Source of the DNA: Dugong dugon
Lineage: Eukaryota; Chordata; Mammalia; Sirenia; Dugongidae
Assembly: GCA_030035585.1 (NCBI GenBank)
Contig: CM057475.1
Location: forward strand, 5,093,501 to 5,157,500
Length of the DNA stretch: 64,000 nt
Reading direction: 5' to 3'
In this document: piece after piece, positions 56,165-64,000 of the stretch
How positions within the stretch are numbered: the stretch's first letter is position 1
How the letters are laid out: every line of letters starts with the position of its first letter
Made by a program: the position numbers and the translations under genes
The notes under the pieces: generated by a model
What the model was told of the DNA's origin: nothing
The model's database searches: none
What the model saw: the letters and a program-made list of their open reading frames with translations, nothing else

Positions 56165-56255
56165 GGCAGAACAACAGCTGGCATTTATCAAGCACTTACC
56201 ATGTGCTAAGCATGATTCTATGGGTTAACATGCACAGATCACAATCCCTCACCCT
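56165..56255 (-). repeat. MIR SINE fragment, minus strand
   Basis: 'acagctggcatttatcaagcacttaccatgtgctaagcatgattcta' is the classic antisense MIR wording. Confidence 0.75.
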
Positions 56256-56345
56256 TATTCTGAAAGCTAAACAATTCTGAAAACTGCAAAGGTTTTCAAA
56301 AATTGGCAGCAAATTCGTTGGCAGCAACCTGGTCCGGAAGGTATT

Positions 56346-56556
56346 TATCAGTTGCCATCACCATTGAGTCATTTCTGACTCATAGTGACACCATGTGTAT
56401 CAGAGTAGAGCTGGGCTCCATAGGGTTTTCAGTGGCTGATTTTTCAGAATTAGATTACCAGGCCTTTCTTCTGAGGCACCTCTGGGTGGACCTGAACCAC
56501 CAATCTTTTGGTTAGCAGCCAAGTGTGCATTAGCTGTTTGTACCACCAAGGGCTAT
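56346..56556 (-). repeat. SINE of the ~200-bp subtype, minus strand
   Basis: 'gttgccatcaccattgagtcatttctgactcatagtgacacc', 'agagtagagctgggctccatagggttttcagtggctgatttttcag', 'accaggcctttcttctgaggcacctctgggtggacc', 'ttggttagcagccaagtgtgc' and 'gtaccaccaagggct'. Confidence 0.88.
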
Positions 56557-57034
56557 AGGAGAGGCTATCTATCAAGTTTATCCCAGCCAGTCTGAGTAAA
56601 CATAAGCGTCACTACAGAAATATTAGGATGTTTGATTGTGAAATATGTTGCCCTAGACCTGGTGGGGTGTTACATAGTGACTTGTATACACACTGCTAAA
56701 ATCCTAAAAATTCTGAAATGCATTTGGCTATAAGGGCATCAGATAAGGACCCGTCTGTTCATGTTATCATCACAATACCCTACAAGGATGCGGGTACTAC
56801 TGATGACCATCATCTTATGCAGCATCTTACGCAAGCAGGGCTGGGATTCAAATTGGGCCGCCTGGCTCTAGAGTCTGCACCCCCCCAGTGCACTCCATGA
56901 CCTCAAAACAAAAAGGAGGTGCACCTCCCTGAAAGGAGTTCCTGGCCTGTATCAGACAGGAGCCCTGTGCCTAAGGGACTGAAACGGAAGGTAAAGCAAT
57001 AGGTGATATAAGAAAAGTAAACAGCTAGGAGAGC

Positions 57035-57225
57035 AAAGGAGAGTGGCTGTTAATTACCGAGCTAGGGGCCTGGCTTCAGTCCTAACTCTGCCACTTGCTA
57101 GCAGGCTGTGGGACCATGGGCAAGTCACAGAATGTTCCAGAGCCTCTTCCTCTCTTGAAAATGGAGATAATGCATACCTTCCAAAGTTATGGAGGATCAG
57201 ATTTGATAATTTGGGTAGAAGTTCT
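57035..57225 (+). repeat. MIR SINE
   Basis: 'agtcctaactctgccacttgctagcaggctgtgggacc', 'caagtcacagaatgttccagagcctcttcctc' and 'aaaatggagataatgcatacc' follow the MIR order on the + strand. Confidence 0.8.
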
Positions 57226-58168
57226 TTGGAAACTATAAAGACCCATGTAAAAGGAAAGCTAGAGGACAATAAATATGATATCTCGTTCTTTGAAAGGTCC
57301 AAAAAAATAAATAACTTACTCATGAGGCTGGTGAAAGAAAAAGAGAGAGCAAAAATATACAAGATTAGGAATAAGAAAAGAGATATGATCACAGACAGAA
57401 AGGAGACTAGCTACAGGGCCACAAACTTGAAAAACCAGAGGAAATTATTACAAGAAATTGTAGAAAATAGACCAACTTCCATAGAAGCGACTGGAAAGCT
57501 GATGAAGTGTCCAGACTGGCGAGAAGCTCGGTGATGAAGGGCTGCATTGTGGCCAACCTTTAGAGGACAGTGACGTCTGTGCTCTCTAAGCAGAGTCCTT
57601 CTGTGGCTGCATAGCCTGAGCGCCAAGACCTCACCAGGCAGAACCAAAAAGAAAGCTGAAAAACAATCCAATTTACAAATACAGATTGTTTTAACAATAT
57701 AAAAAGATGTCAGCAAATTGACTGCAACAGTGTAATAAATGATGACTATGTTATAACCAAGTAGGATTTACTCCAGGACTGCAGAGGTCTGTCGGTATCA
57801 GTAAAGCTACCAGTGGAATTCATTTCCTGATTGCATCAGTTGACACTGAAAGGGAATGTAATAACATTTAGTAGCCATAACTAACAAAATTTAAATAAAG
57901 TAGCAAGTGAAGGAAACTGCTTACATATATAAAGACAACAAACAACATTCAAAAGGTACAACCCTAAAGCCAGTTCCATTAAAATCATAAATAAGAAAGG
58001 AATGTTAATATTACTATTGTTATTCAGTGCTGTTTTGGAGGTTCTAGCACATGTAATAAAACAAGAAAATAAAATAATCAATAAAAATCTTGTAAAAGAA
58101 CAGAGAAAATTATCTTTTTTGATAATGATATGAAGAAAGACCTAGAAAGCATAAGAGACTAATTTTTT

Positions 58169-58615
58169 TCTTTTTTTTTTTATGTTTTATTGTACTTCAG
58201 GTGAAGGCTTACAGAACAAATAGTTTCTCATGAAACAATAGTACACATGTTGTTTTATGACATTGGTTAACAACCCCACAACATATTAACCCTCTAACTT
58301 CTCAACCTTTTTGGTTTTTTTTTTTTTTTTTGGTGAAGATACACATAGCCAAAGATACACCGTTTCAAAAATTTCTACATGCATAGTTCAGTGACATTGA
58401 CTATGCTCTTCCAATTGTGCTGTTATTCTCACTTAAGATGAAGACTTACAGAACAAAATAGTTTCTCATTTAACAGTTACTACAAATGTTGCCCTATGAC
58501 AATGGTTAACAATCTCACAACACATCAACAATATCCTTACTCAACCTTGGGTTCCCTATCACCAGCTTCCTTGTCCCCTTCTGCCTTCTGGCCCTTGTCA
58601 CTGGACTCCTGTAAG
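58169..58615 (-). mobile_element. L1-family two-module 3' end, 14-bp TSD, minus strand
   Basis: A perfect 14-bp duplication gagactaatttttt lies at 58155-58168 and 58616-58629. Between them is a poly(T) start, 'tgtacttcaggtgaaggcttacagaacaaatagtttctca', 'acattggttaacaacccc', a second T-run, 'agcattcagtgacatt'-like sequence, then the second module 'gatgaagacttacagaacaaaatagtttctca' and 'ccttgggttccctatcaccagcttcc'. It is the counterpart of 12466-12910 and of the 3' end of the half-L1 at 26388. Confidence 0.92.
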
Positions 58616-59230
58616 GAGACTAATTTTTTAAAAGCTATTAGAATTAACAAGTTCACTTAGCAAGGTGTCTAGTACATATACTTCTTGAAACAGCAATAGC
58701 TTTTCTCCATGCTAACAATAAAATACAATACCCCCCACACACAAAAAAACCTGTAAAATCATTTTAAAGGATGTAAAATGAAATCTCAACAAATAAAGAC
58801 ATTATTTGATATTGAATAAGAAAATTTTATATCATAATAATGTCATTTCTACCAAATTTTATTGTACTAAGTTAGCGTACTTCTGATTAAATTTTCAATC
58901 AGGTTTTCTCTCTTTTCTTAATGAGGGAGTGAGAAGACCAAATAAAAGAATTTAAAGGTTAATAATGGAAAAACAATGTTCAAAGATTGTATAAAAAGTT
59001 TTGAAAAAGAAAAACACAGAGGGAGAGCTTCCTCTGCTGGATGTTAAGGATACTGTTAGGACGCTATTCAAAGCAGATGTTTCTGCACAAGGACAGACAC
59101 ACAGATTAGTGGACAGTGTATAAAGGGTCCCAGAAAGAGACCCCTACGTATAGGAATTTAATATATGACAAAAGCGATTGTTCAACTCAGTGGGAAAGAA
59201 TGGTATTTCAATGGTGTTATCACAACTTCT

Positions 59231-59443
59231 CCATAGGAAGTCCTTGAGTGGGGTAAACAGTTAATGTACTCAGCTCCTAACCAAAAGGTTGGCTGTTCAA
59301 GTCCACCCAGAGGTGCCTTGGGAGAAATGCCTGGCAATCTACTTCCAAAAAATCAGCCATTGAAAACTCTATGGAGCACAGTTCTACTTTGACACACATG
59401 TGGTGTCCATGAGTCAGAATCAACTTGATGGCAACTGGTTTTC
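59231..59443 (+). mobile_element. SINE of the ~200-bp subtype nested in L1, 12-bp TSD
   Basis: A perfect duplication atcacaacttct lies at 59219-59230 and 59444-59455. The element reads 'gaagtccttgagtggggtaaac', 'gctcctaaccaaaaggttgg', 'gttcaagtccacccagaggtgcc', 'tctacttccaaaaaatcagccattgaaaactctatgg', 'gacacacatgtggtgtccatgagtcagaatcaac' and 'ggcaactggtttt'. This gives the exact ends of the subtype. Confidence 0.96.
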
Positions 59444-60659
59444 ATCACAACTTCTATGCATAAGGAAAAAATTAAATTGGACCCCTATGTCATGCCATTT
59501 ACAAAAATAAAACTCCAGATAAAGATTTAAATGTAAAAAAAATTAAAAGAGAATTTAGGAGAACAAGGTATAATGTAGGGGTTATGGAGAGTTTTTAAAG
59601 CAAAAACCAGTAAGTTATAAAGGAAAAGATAGACATATTTGATTATATAATTATTTTAATAATTGAATGATAAAATATAAAATCCAAAGGCAAATGATAG
59701 ACTGGGAAAAATAAATGCAACACACGTGGTAAAGGATGACTAACATATACAAATAACTTCTAACTTCTTCCTAATGATAAGCAAAAGACAAATATCCCAG
59801 GAGAAAAACAGGCTATTCACAGAAGAGGAAATATAAATGGATAGATGATCAACATGGAAAATCTCCCAGCCTCACCAGTAGTCAGGGCAATGCAAATTAA
59901 AGTAACAATGAGATATCTCCTCTTGCCCCTCAGGTGGGCAAAAAATAGGGGTAACACCCAACCACTATCTAGGAAGGGGCTGGGGGGGTCATCGCCCAGG
60001 AACTGTTGCAGCCAGGAGTGATGTTTGAGGTATTTTGTAACTGGATGGGCATGGCATCTGGCACCTGGGTGCAGCACCTGAGTAGGTCCCTGAGCACCTC
60101 CACACCAGGTGCACCCTCTTGAGGTTCTGGATTGTTGGATGGATGGTTAGAGGGTCCTGGGAGCGGGGCTAGTGTATCCAGAGCAATTGGAGGGACACTC
60201 AAGGGGGCTCCAGGCCATGACTGCTCACCAGCTGTCTGGAAGTGTGGAAATGTTCTGACAGTTGGCACCACTGACCAGGTGTGCTCCAGCTGAATGAGCC
60301 TTTCTGAGAAGCAGTAGGGCACTATCTGTTCAAGTCAAACATCCACATGCTCTTTGGCTCAGCAGCCTCTTCTCTGGTAACCCACTCAGTAGAAATAAAT
60401 GCACTAGTATGGAAGGGTACATGTACAAGGATGGTGGACGCAGCATTGTTTATGAAAGCGAAAACAAAGAAACAATCAATCTTGAAAACAATCTGAAGGC
60501 CTGTCAACCCATAATTCTACCAACAGTCTCTTCAAGGCAATCTAGGCTTTTACTATCAAGCGCCTCAAAACTCTCCCAGCCCCTACCCATTACCCACTTC
60601 CAAAGCCCCTCTCATATTTTTAGGTATTAGTTACAGCAGTACCCCATTTCTGGTACCAA

Positions 60660-61085
60660 ATTCTGCCTTAGTTTCCTACGGCTGCCACAGCAAAACACCA
60701 CAAAGTGGGTGGCTCATAACACAGAAATTTACTGTCTCACAGTTCTGGAGGACAGGAGTCCAAAATCAGGGTGTCACCATGCTGATACCGTCTGAGGCTC
60801 TGAGAGGCAGTGTGTTCCACGCCTCTCTCCTGGCTTCTGGTGACAGCCAGCCATCCTTGGCATTCCCCAAGGCTTGTGTCACTCCTGTCTCTGCCTCCAT
60901 CTTCACGTAGCCATCTGCCCTCTGTGTGTCCCTCTGTCGTCCTCCTTTTTTCTACTCCACATGCCTCACGTTACTGATAACATCTTCAAAGACTCATGTC
61001 CAAACAAGGTCATGTTCACAGGTACCAGGAGTTGGGACTTGACCATATCTTTTGGGGGGACACAATTCAATCCATAATAGAGAGC
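60660..61085 (-). mobile_element. MaLR-like LTR, minus strand
   Basis: 'ttagtttcctacggctgccacagcaaaacaccacaaagtgggtggctcataac', 'tgtctcacagttctggaggacaggagtccaaaatcagg', 'ctgcctccatcttcacgtagcc' and 'tcttttggggggacacaattcaatccataatag' are the antisense of an LTR-type repeat related to 54103-54550. Non-coding. Confidence 0.65.
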
Positions 61086-61264
61086 GTAACAGAAGCAGTC
61101 AGAGAAGTGGGAGGAAACAAGGAGGCAGCAGGGGAAGGAAGGCAAGAGAGGAGAAGGTGGGCTCTGGTAAAGAAGACGGGAGTTCCATCTTGTTTCGGAA
61201 TGTGGAAGACCACGTGAACACACCTTAAGCACCTTGCCAATGCCTTCATGCTGTCTTATCCCAT

Positions 61265-61375
61265 CCCTGTAATAATGAGTGATTATGGTCCCCATATTTA
61301 AAGATGATGAAGCCGGAGCTCAGAAAGGCTCAGTGAATTGTCCAGGGTCACGCAGGTAGTGAGTGATGGAGCGGG
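61265..61375 (-). repeat. MIR SINE fragment, minus strand
   Basis: 'ggtccccatatttaaagatgatgaagccggagctcagaaaggctcagtgaattgtccagggtcacgcaggtagtgagtgatggag' is antisense MIR wording. Confidence 0.78.
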
Positions 61376-61534
61376 GACCTGGGCCCTCTGCCCTCCTCCA
61401 CCCTCCTCTCATGATTGGACAGTCACCACTGAATGAATTTAGATTCTTCTGGGATTTCCTGAGAGGCCAGGCTCTCCAACAGCTATAGTGTAGACTGAAA
61501 TATTGCAATGCATTTTCTTTCTCCAATGTATCAG

Positions 61535-61738
61535 CTCAACCAAGTCCCAGGAGACAAGAACCCCATTTTTCTCCCTTCGGATGCAAAATATGACTGGCTT
61601 CTGGCCAAAATCTGGGTGCGTTCCAGTGACTTCCATGTCCACCAGACCATCACCCACCTTTTGCGCACACATCTGCTATCTGAGGTTTTTGGCATAGCCA
61701 TGTACCGCCAGCTGCCTGCTGTACATCCCATCTTCAAG
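61535..61738 (+). CDS. ALOX5: ALOX5 exon 8 (iron-binding helix)
   Basis: A 204-bp exon between ccaatgtatcag and gtacag, encoding residues 328-395 in phase 0-0. The translation includes [50 protein letters not shown] and [18 protein letters not shown]. The lipoxygenase signature H-Q-x3-H-x-L-x-T-H supplies two iron ligands, His368 and His373 (367 and 372 without Met). Phe360, a pocket residue in human 5-LOX, is also present. Only conservative changes from human are seen (Val331, Lys335 and Leu375 for Ile, Glu and Val, from memory). The enzyme therefore keeps the catalytic residues visible in this window. Confidence 0.99.
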
Positions 61739-62373
61739 GTACAGCAAGTACTGTTTCACCTGATGGGGAGCGCATCCTGGTACACAGGGCAGGGGGAAGG
61801 AGGGAGCTGAGAAGGACCCCTGAGAGTTGCCTCCCCTTCACCTGGGGCTACCTGAGGAAGACAGCAGCTCCCAGCTGAGCAGATTTTGAAAAGGCACACA
61901 AGTTCGATGTGGCCATAGGCTAATCACAGGTGGTGGCCCCCACTGGCCCTGCCCTTCCCTCTTTCCAAGTTCTACCGGCATTGACTACTGGGGTGACCAC
62001 AGGCTTTGGGCTAAAGATAACCTCTTTGTACCTCAGTTTCCTCATATGTAAAACAGATGAGGTCCCCGATGAGGCAGTACCCTGCCACATCGATCACTGT
62101 GAGGATAAAACTAACTAATAACTATAGAGCATTTAAACAGTGCCTGGCACATAGTGAAGCACTATGCAGGTGTTCGCTATTATCATTGTTACTCTTGTTA
62201 AGCATCAACACTGTGTCCTCCGGGCCTCGAGCAGCTACTCAGTCATGATGTCAGCACTGTCACCCTTGACTTCTCTCCACAGTGGACCAGGTGGGGTGGG
62301 TGCTGAGGGTCCCTGGGGTACTCTGGTCAGGAGGCCCTGGCCAGGTCCTCTCTGAGGGGCTTCTTCCCACCAG
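61739..62373 (+). other. ALOX5: ALOX5 intron 8 (short)
   Basis: A 635-bp intron from gtacag to cttcccaccag. A MIR occupies about 61975-62185. The rest is unique, and I see no other feature. The donor gtacag is weaker than the others in the window, which read gtgag, gtaag or gtagg. Confidence 0.9.
61975..62185 (+). repeat. MIR SINE
   Basis: 'gataacctctttgtacctcagtttcctcatatgtaaaacagatgagg', 'cactgtgaggataaaactaac' and 'aacagtgcctggcacatagtgaagcactatgcaggtgttcgctattat' are well-kept + strand MIR wording. Confidence 0.88.
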
Positions 62374-62460
62374 CTCCTGGTGGCCCACGTACGGTTCACC
62401 ATCGCCATCAACACCAAGGCCCGTGAGCAGCTCATCTGTGAGTACGGCCTCTTTGACAAG
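62374..62460 (+). CDS. ALOX5: ALOX5 exon 9
   Basis: An 87-bp exon between cttcccaccag and gtaggt, encoding residues 396-424 in phase 0-0. The translation [20 protein letters not shown] continues ICEYGLFDK. It lines the fatty-acid pocket: Ala411 and Leu415 (410 and 414 without Met) are kept. Cys417 (416) is kept, but human Cys419 (418, from memory) is Tyr, codon tac at 62443-62445. These two cysteines lie near the substrate entry and have been described as targets of thiol-reactive 5-LOX inhibitors. Exon 10, which should begin with the residues after Lys424, is not found before the window ends. Confidence 0.98.
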
Positions 62461-62999
62461 GTAGGTGCCCCCTTGCACCCTCTCCTCCTCAGAATCTCGT
62501 TGGCCTCTATCCATGACCAGGAGACCAGGTCCCTAGTCCTCACAATGGTGGAGGCCTGGGAAGAGTGGAGGGGTGGAGGCTGTGTTCAGAGTGGTGGCCC
62601 CCAGCTCTGTGGCCAGTCTCCCAAGCCTTTGACCCAGGCGCTGAGGGAGCTCTCCTCTCCCAAGTACACAGCATGCTCCCCAGTCATCTTCGGCCCCTCC
62701 TTCTCCTCATGACCCATTGAGCTCTTATGAATGGGACCCCTCCCCTTCGGCCCCACTGATGTGCTTCTGCCCTGGACCTGCCCCTCACTCTGCACCCAGC
62801 GCCCCCCTCTGCCCTTCCCAGGTCCTCCATGCTCCCACCACTCTCCGCTCAGCAGGGCATCAGGTCCCTACTCACCCCTCAAGTTCTGTCAGTACCCCAC
62901 CCCGTTTTGACTCCCCTACCACCTTACCAGGCCTGGACCCTCACATGAGCCCTCAACCCTGACCCTCCTCTCCCACATCAATTAGTGGACCAGGCCACA

Positions 63000-63345
63000 A
63001 AGTCAGTATGGTTAAGCCATATATTTGATGCAGGTGACAAAACCCAACTGAGACCAGCTGAAGCTGGAAAGGAGATGTATTGTCTCATGTACTTGGGAAT
63101 GACAGGGGTGGAGGGAGCCTCAGATCAGCATGAACCAGGAACTCAAATACTGTCCCCAAGGCACATGTGCTCTTTGTCTCTTTCAGTCCTGATGGCTGCA
63201 TTCTCTCCAGCCACAGGCAGCTTTCCCCACAGGGCTCGGGAGACAGGGACCTGGTCACAGATGTTCCCGTTAGTGAACTTCATCTCCCAGGGGTAAAACC
63301 ACACAGAAAATACCGGGTAACAGCTTTGGTCCTGCATGAATCACA
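63000..63345. repeat. Unclassified old interspersed repeat
   Basis: 'gatgcaggtgacaaaacccaactgagaccagctgaagctgg' with 'ggagatgtattgtctcatgtacttggg' resembles a repeat wording common in mammalian introns and also seen, more weakly, at 51440-51520 ('caagtgacaaaaatcaattcaaactggtttaatcc'). I cannot assign a family. Confidence 0.45.
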
Positions 63346-63430
63346 CGGCCACCATGGACCAATCTCTGGTACCCCAGCACCCAAGTTGTCCCCTGAGAAT
63401 TCCATGGGCTGTCTGCTCAGCCCCACTGTG

Positions 63431-63468
63431 TGCGTGTATGTGTGTGGTGTGTGTGTGTGTGTGTGTCT
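63431..63468. repeat. (TG)n microsatellite
   Basis: A run of TG steps with one early interruption ('tgtatgtgtgtggtgtgtgtgtg'). Short and probably stable. Confidence 0.9.
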
Positions 63469-64000
63469 TAGCAGCTGGAAGGGGGACCCAGATCCCACTG
63501 TGCATCTCGCCAGGCTTCCCCTGAGCACACCACTGCAGGCCCTCAGCAGTGTGTATGGTCCTTGAGGCCTGCCATCTGTTCTCTCCTTTAGCCCAAAGAG
63601 CAGACCCGTGAGACCAGAGCGCAGACTCGGGGTACCTTTGTGCCTGGGGACCAGAATAGGCCTGAGGGCCTCACCTAGCCAGGCCCAGCCAGTGCTGGGA
63701 TCCCACAATCTGCACGCCTCGAGAGGGGAGCTCGCTCTCCCCTGCAACTGCCCCCTAGTCTGCTAACATCTGGTCATTTCAACACCTTCCATCACTCTGG
63801 TCTAAAGATGCTTCCCTGTAGCATCTTCCTCTGGCTGCCTTGGCATCTCGGCCACCCTGAGTCTTCACTGAGCTAAACATTCTTCCTGCCCCACTTTGCA
63901 GGGCCTGCCCCCTGCATTCCTGGCCACCCCGCTGCCCTGTACAGTTTCTCGTGGATGCAGGGGTGAGCTGTGCGCTGGGAGACAGCCTCAGCTCGTGGCG

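Larger units (their letters stand above)
57230..60500 (+). mobile_element. Old L1 ORF2 remnant with several insertions
   Basis: L1 ORF2 wording begins near 57240, translated NKYDISFFERSKKINNLLMR and KERAKIYKIRNKKRDMITD. It continues through RT-type sequence at 57670-58150 and 58630-59220, L1 3' wording at 59456-59950 and ends near 60500 with 'catgtacaaggatggtggacgcagcattgtttatgaaag'. It is interrupted by an L1-family 3' end (58169-58615) and a SINE (59231-59443), both with perfect target duplications. GC-richer segments at about 57495-57665 and 59955-60300 also break it. No intact frame. Confidence 0.8.
55427..61534 (+). other. ALOX5: ALOX5 intron 7
   Basis: Begins gtaggc and ends tctccaatgtatcag. 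It has unique GC-rich sequence (55430-56150), MIR pieces (56165-56255, 57035-57225, 61265-61375), a SINE (56346-56556), an L1 with several later insertions (about 57230-60500) and a MaLR-like LTR in reverse (60660-61085). The stretch 61086-61260 has nothing I can name. No exon. Confidence 0.85.
1..64000 (+). other. ALOX5: ALOX5 gene, internal part (intron 1 to intron 9)
   Basis: The window lies inside one protein-coding gene. Eight exons in order on the + strand encode a continuous lipoxygenase segment (residues 51-424) matching human arachidonate 5-lipoxygenase. Their lengths of 199, 82, 123, 107, 173, 147, 204 and 87 bp correspond to human exons 2-9, and splice phases join without frameshift. 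The enzyme oxygenates arachidonic acid at C5 and dehydrates 5-HPETE to LTA4. It acts at the nuclear envelope with FLAP (ALOX5AP), with Ca2+ and membrane binding through its N-terminal PLAT domain. Exon 1, with the ATG and promoter, is not present and should lie just upstream. No exon 10 is seen before 64000. Nothing suggests a pseudogene: no stop, no frameshift, all GT-AG. The choice of ALOX5 over ALOX12, ALOX15 or ALOX15B rests on near-identity across all eight exons. Confidence 0.97.
62461..64000 (+). other. ALOX5: ALOX5 intron 9, 5' part
   Basis: Begins gtaggt. The stretch 62470-62990 is unique and GC-rich. An old interspersed repeat lies at about 63000-63345 and a TG microsatellite near 63431-63468; 63470-64000 is unique and CT-rich. 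Exon 10 was looked for and not seen. Confidence 0.85.

Noticed and set aside
63900-64000. Start of ALOX5 exon 10 at the right edge
   Set aside because: No acceptor followed by the expected glycine-rich continuation after Lys424 is present.

Overview
This is a 64-kb piece of a placental-mammal genome, almost certainly from an afrothere and most probably an elephant. That inference rests on the repeats: many tRNA-derived SINEs with the AfroSINE tail, RTE-clade LINE copies with the matching 3' end, and older MIR, MER5A, L1 and MaLR-like elements shared by mammals. There are no bacterial-style genes or operons.

One functional gene runs through the whole window on the + strand: ALOX5 (arachidonate 5-lipoxygenase), the iron enzyme that makes 5-HPETE and leukotriene A4. 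Eight consecutive internal exons (2 to 9, residues 51-424) are present at 7334-7532, 17220-17301, 38474-38596, 47347-47453, 48527-48699, 55280-55426, 61535-61738 and 62374-62460. Their lengths are 199, 82, 123, 107, 173, 147, 204 and 87 bp. All have GT-AG boundaries and join in frame without a stop. Exon 1 lies upstream and exons 10-14 downstream. The exons cover the end of the PLAT/C2-like domain and the first half of the catalytic domain, including iron ligands His368 and His373. Three substitutions relative to human as I recall it are notable: Thr at the MK2 phosphorylation site (272), Tyr at the second of two surface cysteines (419), and Arg at 78 in the PLAT membrane-binding loop.

The rest is intron. 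Intron 1 (part) has a 67-bp tandem array. Intron 2 has RTE fragments, one nested in a longer repeat, and a 2.4-kb RTE copy. Intron 3 (21 kb) holds L1 copies, an antisense processed pseudogene of FUCA1 (alpha-L-fucosidase), a 4.4-kb ORF1-only 'half-L1', and a second RTE copy carrying a nested SINE. Intron 4 has a GGAT-type array, MER5 elements and MIRs. Intron 5 has a 54-bp minisatellite ending about 50 bp before exon 6. Intron 6 has a 1.1-kb short-unit minisatellite and LTR-like elements. Intron 7 contains an L1 with several later insertions. Target-site duplications fix many insertion boundaries exactly.

Residue numbers count the initiator Met and assume 50 residues in exon 1, as in human ALOX5. 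Repeat family names come from recognising sequence patterns, not from a library search. I did not find a new protein-coding system. The most interesting items are the lineage-specific changes at ALOX5 regulatory residues and the structure of the L1/RTE/SINE families.
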